A stretch of 26,010 bases of DNA. Source: Bacteroidota bacterium. GTDB taxonomy: Bacteria; Bacteroidota; Bacteroidia; Chitinophagales; Chitinophagaceae. The notes below the pieces were generated by a model. The model was not told the DNA's origin, did not search any database, and saw nothing but the letters and a program-made list of their open reading frames with translations. The position numbers were made by a program, and so were the translations under genes. Positions 16,175 to 23,799 of this stretch are shown piece after piece; position 1 is the first letter of the stretch; the number at the start of each line of letters is the position of its first letter. The DNA lies in NCBI GenBank assembly GCA_026391115.1, contig JAPLER010000060.1:4790-30799 (forward strand), read 5' to 3'.

Positions 16175-17635
16175 TTATGAATGATTTATTAATAACTCTT
16201 TTAATATTTCTTTATCATCAAAAGGATGTTTAATTCCTTTTATGTCTTGATATTTTTCATGCCCTTTACCTGCTACAAGTATGATATCTTCTGCATTTGA
16301 CATCATTACTGCAGTTTTAATGGCTTCTCTTCTATCAACAATGGAAATGTATTTTCTCTTTGCACTACTACTCAATCCTTCTTCCATTTCTTTCAGTATT
16401 TGTCCTGCATCTTCTGTTCTAGGGTTGTCACTTGTTAGTATCACTTTATCGCTATAATCGCAAGCTACTTGTGCCATTATTGGTCGTTTGGTTTTATCTC
16501 TATCACCACCACAACCTACAACTGTAATAACTTGTTCGTGCCCTTTACGAAGTTTTTTTATGGTTGCTAAAACATTTTCTAAGGCATCTGGCGTGTGAGC
16601 ATAATCTACTATACCTACAACCAAATTGTTACCAATTATATAATCAAACCTCCCCTCTGCTCCTGTTATCAAACTCAATGCTGTCAATACTTTTGCCTTA
16701 TCTTCATTTAAACAAATTGCAACAGCATATACTGCTAGAAGATTATACGCATTAAACTCTCCAATCAATCTAAAATGCACTTCAATATCATTAATCAGCA
16801 TTTGTAAACCAGTTAATGCATTGTCTAAAATTTTGCCTTTAATATTTGCTGGAGATTTTAAAGCATAATACATTTTTTGTGCTTTTGTATTTTGCAACAT
16901 CACTTCTCCACGTCTATCATCTGCATTGCTTATTGCAAAAGCATTTGAAGGCAAATCATCAAAAAATTTCTTCTTAACTTTTATATATTCATCAAATGTT
17001 TTATGATAATCTAAATGGTCGTGGGTGATATTGCTAAAGATGCCAACTGCAAATTGCAAAGCAGTAATTCTATGTTGATGAATAGCATGGCTACTACATT
17101 CCATAAAAATATGTGTGCAATTCTCATCAACCATTTTTTGTAGCAAAGCATTTAAACTTACTGCATCTGGCGTTGTGTGTGTTGCTGGAATAATTTCATT
17201 TGCAATTTGATTTTGAACAGTAGAAATCAACCCACATTTATAACCCAATTGTGTAAATAATTTGAATAGAACTGTTGCTATTGTTGTTTTCCCATTAGTG
17301 CCTGTAACACCAATTAGCTTGACCTTTGTTGATGGTTCATTGTAAAACTGATGAGCCATAATAGCAACTGTTTCGTGAGTATTATTTACTTGCAAGTAAG
17401 TAATTTCATTTACAAACTCTTTTGGCAAATCTTCACAAACAATAATAGTTGCACCTAATTCAATTGCTTTATTGATGTAAGAATGACCATCAACTTTTTC
17501 GCCTTTAATAGCTACAAATACAAAATCTCTTTGCACTTCTCTTGAATCAATTGCAATGCCAACAACAGTTTTATCTGTTGTGCCTTGCACTTGTTTAAGA
17601 TGCACTTTATATAATATGTTTTGCAATGAAGTCAT
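16175..17635 (-). CDS. murE: UDP-MurNAc-L-Ala-D-Glu:meso-diaminopimelate ligase
   Basis: MurE adds the third residue of the stem peptide. The 486-residue protein has DSRE (30-33) for UDP-MurNAc binding, the ATP loop GVTGTNGKTTIATV (109-122), TTPDAVSLNALL (154-165), SNITHDHLDYH (201-211) and the carbamylated-lysine region VKKKFF (220-225). It has DNPRTED (403-409) and AGKGHE (455-460). The DNPR sequence is the recognised signature for meso-diaminopimelate, as opposed to L-lysine, so this organism should have DAP-type peptidoglycan. Its ATG overlaps the ftsI stop by one base (TAATG), implying coupling. murF, which often follows murE in other phyla, is not between murE and mraY. Confidence 0.98.
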   Translation of the reverse strand: MTSLQNILYKVHLKQVQGTTDKTVVGIAIDSREVQRDFVFVAIKGEKVDGHSYINKAIELGATIIVCEDLPKEFVNEITYLQVNNTHETVAIMAHQFYNEPSTKVKLIGVTGTNGKTTIATVLFKLFTQLGYKCGLISTVQNQIANEIIPATHTTPDAVSLNALLQKMVDENCTHIFMECSSHAIHQHRITALQFAVGIFSNITHDHLDYHKTFDEYIKVKKKFFDDLPSNAFAISNADDRRGEVMLQNTKAQKMYYALKSPANIKGKILDNALTGLQMLINDIEVHFRLIGEFNAYNLLAVYAVAICLNEDKAKVLTALSLITGAEGRFDYIIGNNLVVGIVDYAHTPDALENVLATIKKLRKGHEQVITVVGCGGDRDKTKRPIMAQVACDYSDKVILTSDNPRTEDAGQILKEMEEGLSSSAKRKYISIVDRREAIKTAVMMSNAEDIILVAGKGHEKYQDIKGIKHPFDDKEILKELLINHS

Positions 17636-19821
17636 TAGTTCAATTGAATACTTACTGTTTGTCCTAAACCTATTTTACTACCCTCAACAACGGATTGATT
17701 AATTACTTTTCCTTTGCCACTAACACTTATCCTAAGCCCTAGTTTTTCGCATAAATAAACCGCATCTTTAATGTTCATACCTGTAAGCAACGGCATTGTT
17801 TGTTTAATAATATTTTGTTTAAACGCTATAGCATTTTTGTTATTAAAATTTGTACTAACAACATCATTAAACCTAGTACCATTATCATTATATGAAACGC
17901 CTAGCTTTTTAAAAACATAGTTAGCATCGCCACCATATCCTTTATAGCTTGTACTATTATTATTTGCAATAGTTGGAGATAATTTGGTGATACTATCTTG
18001 AATGAAAACATTATAAACTTTACTTGCAATAGCTTTAAACACTGGAGCTGCAACGTCTCCACCAAAATGTTTGGGTGAGATTTTTCTATTAACAATAACA
18101 ACTATGCAACTGTATTTAGGATTGTTAGCTGGAAAATATCCTGCAAATGAAGATTGGTAAATTCTATCGCCAAGAGAAATACCTCTATCCAAATAATAAC
18201 TAGTTCCAGTTTTTCCTGCTACTAAAAAACTTAAATCTTTAAACTTACCATTTGCAGTTCCATGCTGACTATAGCAAACAGAAAGTAAACATTTTTGCAA
18301 TGAGGTATAAGTTTCTTTTTTACAAAAATCTTTGTTGAGTACTATTGGCTGAAACTCTTTATTGGTAATACCTTCGGAAGAATAAGCATTCACTAAATAT
18401 GGTTTTACTAAAACACCATTATTGGCAATAGCATTATAAATACTTAACATTCTAATAGGTGATGTTTGCACCACATAACCAAATGAACTTCTTAAAAAAT
18501 CGGGCAATGAATTTGTATTTGCATTGATATGATTTTCCTTTTTTATTATTTCAATATCATCTATTGAATCTCTATTTAGTTTTAAAGCATTAAGCCTATT
18601 TCTATACGCTTGCATATTGGTGCTATAAAACTTATAAGCAAGCTTTGACATTCCAACATTACTACTAGCAGCAAATGCAACTTCCACTGGCACTTGATGT
18701 AAACCATGCTGTTCTGCATCTTCAATATAATCACCATTTTTAGCATTTGGATAAATCCATTTTCCACCTTCTAAATCAACAACAGAATTAATATCTACCT
18801 TTTTGTCTTCAAGCAGATTCATTAATGTTATCAATTTTAATGTGCTACCTGGCTCTGTTTTTCTCATAGCATAATTTTCATACTCATCATATTCATTCTC
18901 GCCATAAATTTTTGTATCAAAAACAGTTGATGCTCCAATATTTATTAGCCCCTGATTTGCAATAGCCTTTATTTTACCAGTTGCCACTTCCATAACTATA
19001 GCACAGCCATATAGAGATTGATTTTCTACAAGCTTTTTTTTCAGTTCTTCTCTTGCAATTTCTTGCATTAAAATATTAATGTTGGTATGTATATCACTTC
19101 CATTTTGTGGAGCTAAGTCAACTTCACCATCTTCATCAATTGGAGTAGATGCATCGTTACCCAAAAACTTAAGTGTTTGCTTACCTGTAACTCCTTTTAA
19201 AATACTATCAAAGCTGTATTCTAAGCCTCTTGTTGCAGCATCTTCTTTTACTTTGCCTACAATTATAGAAGCAATATTTGGCAAGGGTTTTATTCTTTCA
19301 AATCTTTTTTTTGTAATAAATCCATTGGTGTATTTTCCTAATGAAGCAAATGGCATTTCTTTAATTGCCATATATTTTTCAAAAGGAATACTCTCTTCTA
19401 GCGTGTAAAATCTATCTGCTGCATTTTGGTATTTTGATGCTTCTATAAATTCGTTTTTTAATTCTCGCCAATTTGTTTTGCTATTGTTCAATTTTGCATA
19501 TTCAATAAAAAAAGTATCTACCTTTTTATCTAATTTACTACCAGCAAGTGCAACACATTTTTTTGCCACACTCATATCTATTACAATATCGTATTGTGGT
19601 AAACTTGCTGCTAAAACTTTGTTATCATCTGCATATATACTTCCACGCAATGCTTCTATTGGAACATTTTTTTTAATACTAAACTTCGCAAATAAAGCTT
19701 GCCAATATTTTCCTCTAAATTGCTGCTCATAAGCAGCCTTGCCAACAATAGACAAACCCAATACAACAATACCAATAAATAGTATTGAAGCCCTTAATGA
19801 TATGATGTCTTTGTTATTCAA
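17635..19821 (-). CDS. ftsI: Septal peptidoglycan transpeptidase FtsI (PBP3) with PASTA domain, TTG start
   Basis: A monofunctional class B penicillin-binding protein that cross-links septal peptidoglycan. Domains in its 728 residues: a short cytoplasmic tail; a membrane anchor (about 9-29); a PBP dimerisation domain (about 50-220); a transpeptidase domain with active-site Ser326 in EPGSTLKLIT, SSN at 386-388 and KTGTS at 537-541; and one C-terminal PASTA domain (about 674-728, MPLLTGMNIKDAVYLCEKLG). The start codon is TTG. The in-frame stop is 12 bases upstream and no start codon lies between; the next ATG is deep in the protein, past the membrane anchor. The ftsL stop lies one base before the TTG. 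The stop overlaps the murE ATG. Confidence 0.97.
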   Translation of the reverse strand: MNNKDIISLRASILFIGIVVLGLSIVGKAAYEQQFRGKYWQALFAKFSIKKNVPIEALRGSIYADDNKVLAASLPQYDIVIDMSVAKKCVALAGSKLDKKVDTFFIEYAKLNNSKTNWRELKNEFIEASKYQNAADRFYTLEESIPFEKYMAIKEMPFASLGKYTNGFITKKRFERIKPLPNIASIIVGKVKEDAATRGLEYSFDSILKGVTGKQTLKFLGNDASTPIDEDGEVDLAPQNGSDIHTNINILMQEIAREELKKKLVENQSLYGCAIVMEVATGKIKAIANQGLINIGASTVFDTKIYGENEYDEYENYAMRKTEPGSTLKLITLMNLLEDKKVDINSVVDLEGGKWIYPNAKNGDYIEDAEQHGLHQVPVEVAFAASSNVGMSKLAYKFYSTNMQAYRNRLNALKLNRDSIDDIEIIKKENHINANTNSLPDFLRSSFGYVVQTSPIRMLSIYNAIANNGVLVKPYLVNAYSSEGITNKEFQPIVLNKDFCKKETYTSLQKCLLSVCYSQHGTANGKFKDLSFLVAGKTGTSYYLDRGISLGDRIYQSSFAGYFPANNPKYSCIVVIVNRKISPKHFGGDVAAPVFKAIASKVYNVFIQDSITKLSPTIANNNSTSYKGYGGDANYVFKKLGVSYNDNGTRFNDVVSTNFNNKNAIAFKQNIIKQTMPLLTGMNIKDAVYLCEKLGLRISVSGKGKVINQSVVEGSKIGLGQTVSIQLN

Positions 19822-19822
19822 T

Positions 19823-20164
19823 TTATTTTTTTATAATTATTGGCGATGCATCACTTACTGATAAGCCTGATGATTCAACAGCTTTTATAATCTCAGATTG
19901 TTGGTTTACTTTACTGGCTTCAATAACTGTTGCCCTATACTTATATTCTAAAATTTCTATTTCTTTTTTTGTATTAGATATTTTTCTAAGTGTTCTATCT
20001 GTCCAGTGTCCATAAGCTATATAGCCTATAGTTAATGCAGCTAGATATAAAAAGAAAAGCATATTTTCATTAATCCATTTTGTTTGAAACAGATTTGCTA
20101 CACCTTTTTTTGAAGGTGATTTTGCTACTTGATTATCAGTAATTGGGGCAGTCGTTTCGGTCAC
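19823..20164 (-). CDS. ftsL: FtsL-like small divisome protein, GTG start
   Basis: A 113-residue bitopic protein in the FtsL position between rsmH and ftsI: a cytoplasmic tail of about 33 residues, one membrane segment (about 35-53, MLFFLYLAALTIGYIAYGH) and a periplasmic helical part (about 54-100, LRKISNTKKEIEILEYKYRA) with heptad-like hydrophobic spacing, suitable for a coiled coil with an FtsB/DivIC partner. Primary sequence does not resemble E. coli FtsL; the call rests on position and topology, and the phylum has its own FtsL-like family. The start is GTG at 20164; an in-frame TAA lies two codons upstream and the first ATG is at the membrane segment. ftsI begins one base after its stop. 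Confidence 0.82.
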   Translation of the reverse strand: MTETTAPITDNQVAKSPSKKGVANLFQTKWINENMLFFLYLAALTIGYIAYGHWTDRTLRKISNTKKEIEILEYKYRATVIEASKVNQQSEIIKAVESSGLSVSDASPIIIKK

Positions 20165-20219
20165 GGATTATTTTTATTTCAACTTATTATCTTCGAAATT
20201 TAATCTACAGTTATAGTAA

Positions 20220-21137
20220 TTATAGCTTTTCTGCTACTCTCAACTTTGCACTTCTACTTCTTGTATTTCTTTTCAACTCATCTTGTGCTGCTTCAATTGG
20301 TTTTTTATTTATCAATTGAAATATTTTTTCTTTTACACTTGTCGAAAAAGGATTCAAATCTTCCTCTATTTCAAAACTTCCATTTTTAAAAAAATTCTTT
20401 ACCAATCTATCTTCCAAAGAATGAAACGTAATAATTGCAGCTCTACCACTTTGTTTCAAAATATTGGGCAATTGTTGCAATAATTCTTTTAAAGCACCCA
20501 CCTCATCATTCACTTCTATTCTTAAAAATAAAAAAACCTGAGCTAAATATTTATTTGGATTTCCTTTTACCAATGAACTAATCATTACTTTAAACTGCGA
20601 AATAGTTTGCAATTCAGTCTCATTTCTTTTTGCTACTATATGTTGTGCCAAAGTTTTTGAGTTGGTTACTTGTCCATATTCTTGAAACATCAATTGCAAT
20701 TGTGGTGCAGTATAGGTTTCAATTATTTGCTTTGCAGTTAATGCTTCATTAATATTCATCCTCATATCCAACGGGCCATCAAACCTTGTACTAAAACCTC
20801 GGCTTCCTTCATCAAACTGATGACTACTGACTCCTAAATCTGCTAAAACGCCATCTACTTTTTCAATTTTATACAATCTTAAAAAACGTTGTATGTGTTT
20901 AAAATTGTGTGGCACAAAAAGCACACGTTCATCATCAATCAAATTCCTTAATGCATCTTCATCTTGATCAAAAACTATTAATTTACCTTGTTCGTTTAGT
21001 TTTTCCAAAATACCTCTGCTATGTCCGCCTCCTCCAAATGTGCAATCAACATATATTCCATTTGGTTTAATATTTAACGCCTCAATACACTCATTAAAAA
21101 GAACTGGTATATGATAATTGTTACCATTTTCATTCAT
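20220..21137 (-). CDS. rsmH: 16S rRNA (cytosine(1402)-N4)-methyltransferase RsmH
   Basis: RsmH (MraW) uses S-adenosylmethionine to methylate C1402 in the 30S decoding centre. The 305-residue protein shows HIPVLFNECIEAL (9-21), SAM-binding DCTFGGGGHSRGIL (31-44), DQDEDAL (57-63), LADLGVSSHQFDEGSRGFS (98-116), PLDMRMN (122-128), AIITFHSLEDRLVKNFF (234-250) and the C-terminal NTRSRSAKLR (291-300). It is complete and of normal length. ATG at 21137, five bases after the mraZ stop, so it is coupled with mraZ as in most bacteria. A 55-base gap before ftsL holds nothing I can identify. Confidence 0.98.
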   Translation of the reverse strand: MNENGNNYHIPVLFNECIEALNIKPNGIYVDCTFGGGGHSRGILEKLNEQGKLIVFDQDEDALRNLIDDERVLFVPHNFKHIQRFLRLYKIEKVDGVLADLGVSSHQFDEGSRGFSTRFDGPLDMRMNINEALTAKQIIETYTAPQLQLMFQEYGQVTNSKTLAQHIVAKRNETELQTISQFKVMISSLVKGNPNKYLAQVFLFLRIEVNDEVGALKELLQQLPNILKQSGRAAIITFHSLEDRLVKNFFKNGSFEIEEDLNPFSTSVKEKIFQLINKKPIEAAQDELKRNTRSRSAKLRVAEKL

Positions 21138-21142
21138 AACAA

Positions 21143-21607
21143 TTAATCATTAAAATTTATTTTATAATCATCTAAAATTGCTTTTGAATTTTCGCTTAAA
21201 GCCAGTTCAGATGTTGTATCAAACATTGCATTGTATTTAGCTTTATCCCAAATTTCGAAGCGAGACAAAACGCCAAAAATGATAATCTCTTTATCTATGC
21301 CTCCATACTCTTTTAAACTTGCAGGAAGGTTTAAACGGCCTGCTGCATCTAATGAAACTTCTGTTGCACCACGTAAAAAATTTCTTTTAAAAACAACAAC
21401 TCTTGGGTCAAGATCATTCAATCCACTAATTTTGTTTAATATGTTGTCCCAAGTAGATTTAGGATATAACGTTAAGCAGTTTCCAGCACCTCGGCTAATC
21501 GTAAAACTGTTCTCCGATTCTGGCAGTTGTTTTTTTACAGCTGCTGGCATCAGAAAACGATTTTTCGAGTCAACCGTAGATTCGTATTCGCCTTGAAATT
21601 TGCTCAT
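21143..21607 (-). CDS. mraZ: Transcriptional regulator MraZ
   Basis: MraZ is an AbrB-like double-SpoVT fold DNA-binding protein that, in E. coli, represses its own dcw operon. I start it at ATG 21607 (154 residues, MSKFQGEYESTVDSKNRFLM). A longer in-frame reading to 21676 adds 23 residues that no MraZ has. Both DNA-binding repeats are visible: DSKNRFLMPA (13-22) and DAAGRLNLPA (87-96). The first has Asn where Gly is usual (DxKGR), while the second is canonical. It is the first gene of the cluster and divergent from queA. Likely self-regulation is supported by GTGGG motifs in its upstream region. Confidence 0.96.
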   Translation of the reverse strand: MSKFQGEYESTVDSKNRFLMPAAVKKQLPESENSFTISRGAGNCLTLYPKSTWDNILNKISGLNDLDPRVVVFKRNFLRGATEVSLDAAGRLNLPASLKEYGGIDKEIIIFGVLSRFEIWDKAKYNAMFDTTSELALSENSKAILDDYKINFND

Positions 21608-21631
21608 TGTTAAGAAATAATTTTTAAATCT

Positions 21632-21636
21632 CCCAC
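21632..21636 (-). promoter_or_regulatory. Single GTGGG box in the mraZ leader
   Basis: On the minus strand AAGTGGGAGA lies 25 bases before the mraZ ATG. It has the same GTGGG core as the tandem pair at 21816-21830, in the opposite orientation, and is where an MraZ operator would be expected. A single five-base match is weak alone. Confidence 0.3.
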
Positions 21637-21645
21637 TTATTGACA

Positions 21646-21676
21646 CAAAATAACAAGAAAATTCACAAATTGACAA
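21646..21676 (-). promoter_or_regulatory. Possible mraZ promoter
   Basis: On the minus strand TTG (21676-21674) precedes TTATTTTG (21653-21646) by 20 bases. The second element matches TAnnTTTG at all but one base. The start of transcription would be near 21640, just before the GTGGG box in the leader. Motif evidence only. Confidence 0.28.
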
Positions 21677-21716
21677 TTAAGAATTATTATTTATTGATAT
21701 AAATATGTTAATTACT

Positions 21717-21736
21717 ATGTGAATAGATGTGAATAA
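21717..21736 (+). repeat. Tandem 10-base repeat in the mraZ/queA divergent region
   Basis: ATGTGAATAG (21717-21726) is followed directly by ATGTGAATAA (21727-21736), differing only at the last base. An inverted copy of the core, ATTCACA, lies at 21661-21667. The 10-base period matches one helical turn and suggests a protein-binding site. Confidence 0.45.
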
Positions 21737-21815
21737 AACACCTAAACGCCTGATTTTATTATGTTTTATAAATTAACATTTTTTAAAAAGGTGTTAATAA
21801 TTTATTTAAAAAATG

Positions 21816-21830
21816 GTGGGAAAAAGTGGG
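21816..21830 (+). promoter_or_regulatory. GTGGG tandem pair, candidate MraZ operator
   Basis: GTGGG occurs at 21816-21820 and 21826-21830, an exact 10-base spacing (GTGGGAAAAAGTGGG). E. coli MraZ is known to bind TGGG-type direct repeats with five-base spacers, the same geometry. The pair lies 34 bases before the queA ATG and about 210 bases upstream of mraZ, on the strand opposite to mraZ. Confidence 0.45.
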
Positions 21831-21863
21831 TGAATTGCAAAAAATAAACATTAAAACATTAAA

Positions 21864-23099
21864 ATGAACCCAAAAGAAATAAGAATCAGTGATTTTACAT
21901 ATCATTTACCAGAAGAAAAAATTGCTAAACACCCATTAGAAAAAAGAGATGAAAGCAAATTACTAGTTTATCAAAATGAAAATGGTGATATTAAAACTAG
22001 TAATTATAAAAAAATAGCGAGTGAAATTCCTGAAAATAGTTTGTTAGTTTTTAATAATACCAAGGTAGTAGAAGCAAGATTATTGTTTACAAAAAATACT
22101 GGAAGTGTAATTGAAATATTTTGTTTAGAACCAGATGATAAATACTCGGATATTACAACTGCTATGCTTCAAAAACAAAGAGTTTACTGGAAATGTTTAA
22201 TTGGTGGTGCAAAAAAATGGAAAGAGGAAATATTATTAAAAACAATAGAAGACAATGAAACCTTTTTTGAATTAACTGCAAAAAAAATTGAAAAAAGAAA
22301 CGATTATTTTTTAGTAGAACTCAGCTGGAATGATGAACAATTGAGTTTTGCAGAAGTACTACATTTTGCAGGTAAAATTCCTTTGCCACCTTATCTTAAC
22401 AGAGAAGTTGAAGATGGAGATAAAGAAACTTATCAAACTGTTTATGCAAAATATGATGGTAGTGTTGCAGCACCAACAGCTGGCTTACATTTTAGCGAAT
22501 TTATATTTAAGTCTTTGGAACAAAAGAAAATAGCTGTAGATTATGTGACATTGCATGTTGGTGCAGGAACATTTAAACCAGTAAAAGCTGAAACTATGCA
22601 AGAGCATGAAATGCATAGTGAATTTATTGATGTTGATATTAACACTATTAAAAACATCATAAATAACCTTTCCAACAAAATAATTGTAGTAGGTACTACA
22701 AGTTTAAGAACTATTGAAAGCCTCTACTGGATTGGTGTGAAAGCTAGTCAACAGTCAATAGGCAACGTGCAACAGTTAAATATTGACCAGTGGGATTGCT
22801 ACGAACTGCCCCAAAATATTGAACCTAAAATAGCACTTGAAAATTTAGTAAACTGGATGCTGATGAATAATCACAGTAAATTAATGGCTAAAACGCAAAT
22901 CATTATTGCACCAGGTTATGAGCTTAAAATTGCAAACGGCTTAATAACAAATTTTCATCAACCCAACTCAACACTATTGCTTCTTATATCAGCAATTGTT
23001 GGAGACGACTGGAGAAAAATATATAACTATGCTTTAGAGAATGAATACAGATTTTTAAGCTATGGAGATGGATCGCTTTTATGGAAAAATAAACAATAA
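21864..23099 (+). CDS. queA: S-adenosylmethionine:tRNA ribosyltransferase-isomerase
   Basis: QueA transfers and isomerises the ribosyl group of S-adenosylmethionine onto preQ1-modified tRNA, giving epoxyqueuosine at the wobble base. The 411-residue protein has the N-terminal ISDFTYHLPEEKIAKHPLEKRD (8-29), FNNTKVVEARL (63-73), GKIPLPPYLNR (170-180), YDGSVAAPTAGLHFS (197-211), TLHVGAGTFKPVK (229-241) and C-terminal TNFHQPNSTLLLL motifs. It is longer than E. coli QueA (356) by insertions in the middle region, which I believe is normal for the phylum. ATG start at 21864. It is divergent from mraZ and ends 12 bases from the converging gene at 23112, with no terminator visible in between. Confidence 0.96.
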   Translation: MNPKEIRISDFTYHLPEEKIAKHPLEKRDESKLLVYQNENGDIKTSNYKKIASEIPENSLLVFNNTKVVEARLLFTKNTGSVIEIFCLEPDDKYSDITTAMLQKQRVYWKCLIGGAKKWKEEILLKTIEDNETFFELTAKKIEKRNDYFLVELSWNDEQLSFAEVLHFAGKIPLPPYLNREVEDGDKETYQTVYAKYDGSVAAPTAGLHFSEFIFKSLEQKKIAVDYVTLHVGAGTFKPVKAETMQEHEMHSEFIDVDINTIKNIINNLSNKIIVVGTTSLRTIESLYWIGVKASQQSIGNVQQLNIDQWDCYELPQNIEPKIALENLVNWMLMNNHSKLMAKTQIIIAPGYELKIANGLITNFHQPNSTLLLLISAIVGDDWRKIYNYALENEYRFLSYGDGSLLWKNKQ

Positions 23100-23111
23100 T
23101 ATTATCAGAAA

Positions 23112-23702
23112 CTATAACAACCTGTACAGTAAATCTACTCTTTCATCTTGCCAAATATCATCTGGTGAGATTTTGGTATCATTATCATTGAATATAATGC
23201 CAGCTTGTTTATAACACTCTTGAACCAATTCGCTACATATATAATTTCTATTTTTTTCTCTGCGTGTAATTTTAAATAAAATACGTATTGCAATTCTAAT
23301 AATTTCCCAGTTATCGTAGGGTTTTGTTAATTCGTCCATTCCAAAACTTATGGTTTTGTTTATTTCAATTTGAGAAATATTCTGATTTAATCTTGCAACA
23401 AATACTTTGCCTTTGTAAGGTTTGTTTTTACCGTGATAATCTCTTAAATATTTACTTAATGGTGCAAAGCGAACACCATACAATTTTTCGCTTTCAAGAA
23501 TAACAACTCTATCCAACGCATCGTCTTTATAAACAATGCCAATATGACTCCAAACACTTTTTGTAAATCGTTGAATAAGTCTGCTAAAAAAATAATTGCC
23601 ATTGCAAAATATTAAATCTCCCGTTTTAAGTTCGTCTCTTATTATTTTATACTTGCGTGGTGGTATTTGTTCTAGCTGTTGTAACGATAATGAATGTGCC
23701 AT
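23112..23702 (-). CDS. YiiX/YebB-like permuted papain-fold (NlpC/P60 superfamily) protein
   Basis: A 196-residue protein with the circularly permuted NlpC/P60 pattern: LKTGDLIFCNGNYFFSRLIQ (25-44) leads to the putative catalytic His53 in SVWSHIGIVYKD, an ILESEKLYGVRFAPLSKY stretch (68-85), and the putative catalytic Cys156 in NYICSELVQECYKQAGI. Proteins of this group are amidase- or acyltransferase-like thiol enzymes, often of unknown substrate; cell-wall peptides or lipids are both possible. I see no signal peptide or membrane segment, so it may act in the cytoplasm. ATG at 23702. It converges on queA, with only 12 bases between the two stops. Confidence 0.82.
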   Translation of the reverse strand: MAHSLSLQQLEQIPPRKYKIIRDELKTGDLIFCNGNYFFSRLIQRFTKSVWSHIGIVYKDDALDRVVILESEKLYGVRFAPLSKYLRDYHGKNKPYKGKVFVARLNQNISQIEINKTISFGMDELTKPYDNWEIIRIAIRILFKITRREKNRNYICSELVQECYKQAGIIFNDNDTKISPDDIWQDERVDLLYRLL

Positions 23703-23750
23703 TATAAGTTTTAATTTGCAATATTAGTATCTAATACTATCTACAAAAAT

Positions 23751-23778
23751 AAAGGCTGCTTTTTACAAAGCAGCCTTT
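23751..23778 (-). terminator. Rho-independent terminator of the T9SS-cargo gene
   Basis: AAAGGCTGCTT (23751-23761) pairs with AAGCAGCCTTT (23768-23778), an 11-base perfect stem with a six-base loop. On the minus strand it is followed by ATTTTTG. It begins 22 bases after the stop at 23800. Confidence 0.85.
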
Positions 23779-23799
23779 AAAAAAATTGTTGAAAGTAAA

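Noticed and set aside
21231..21596. Plus-strand 121-codon reading frame opposite mraZ
   Set aside because: It is entirely complementary to conserved mraZ; it is an open antisense frame without features.
21608..21676. Longer mraZ reading frame with 23 extra N-terminal residues
   Set aside because: MraZ proteins begin a few residues before the first DxKGR-like motif; the ATG at 21607 gives that and the extra segment overlaps promoter-like sequence.
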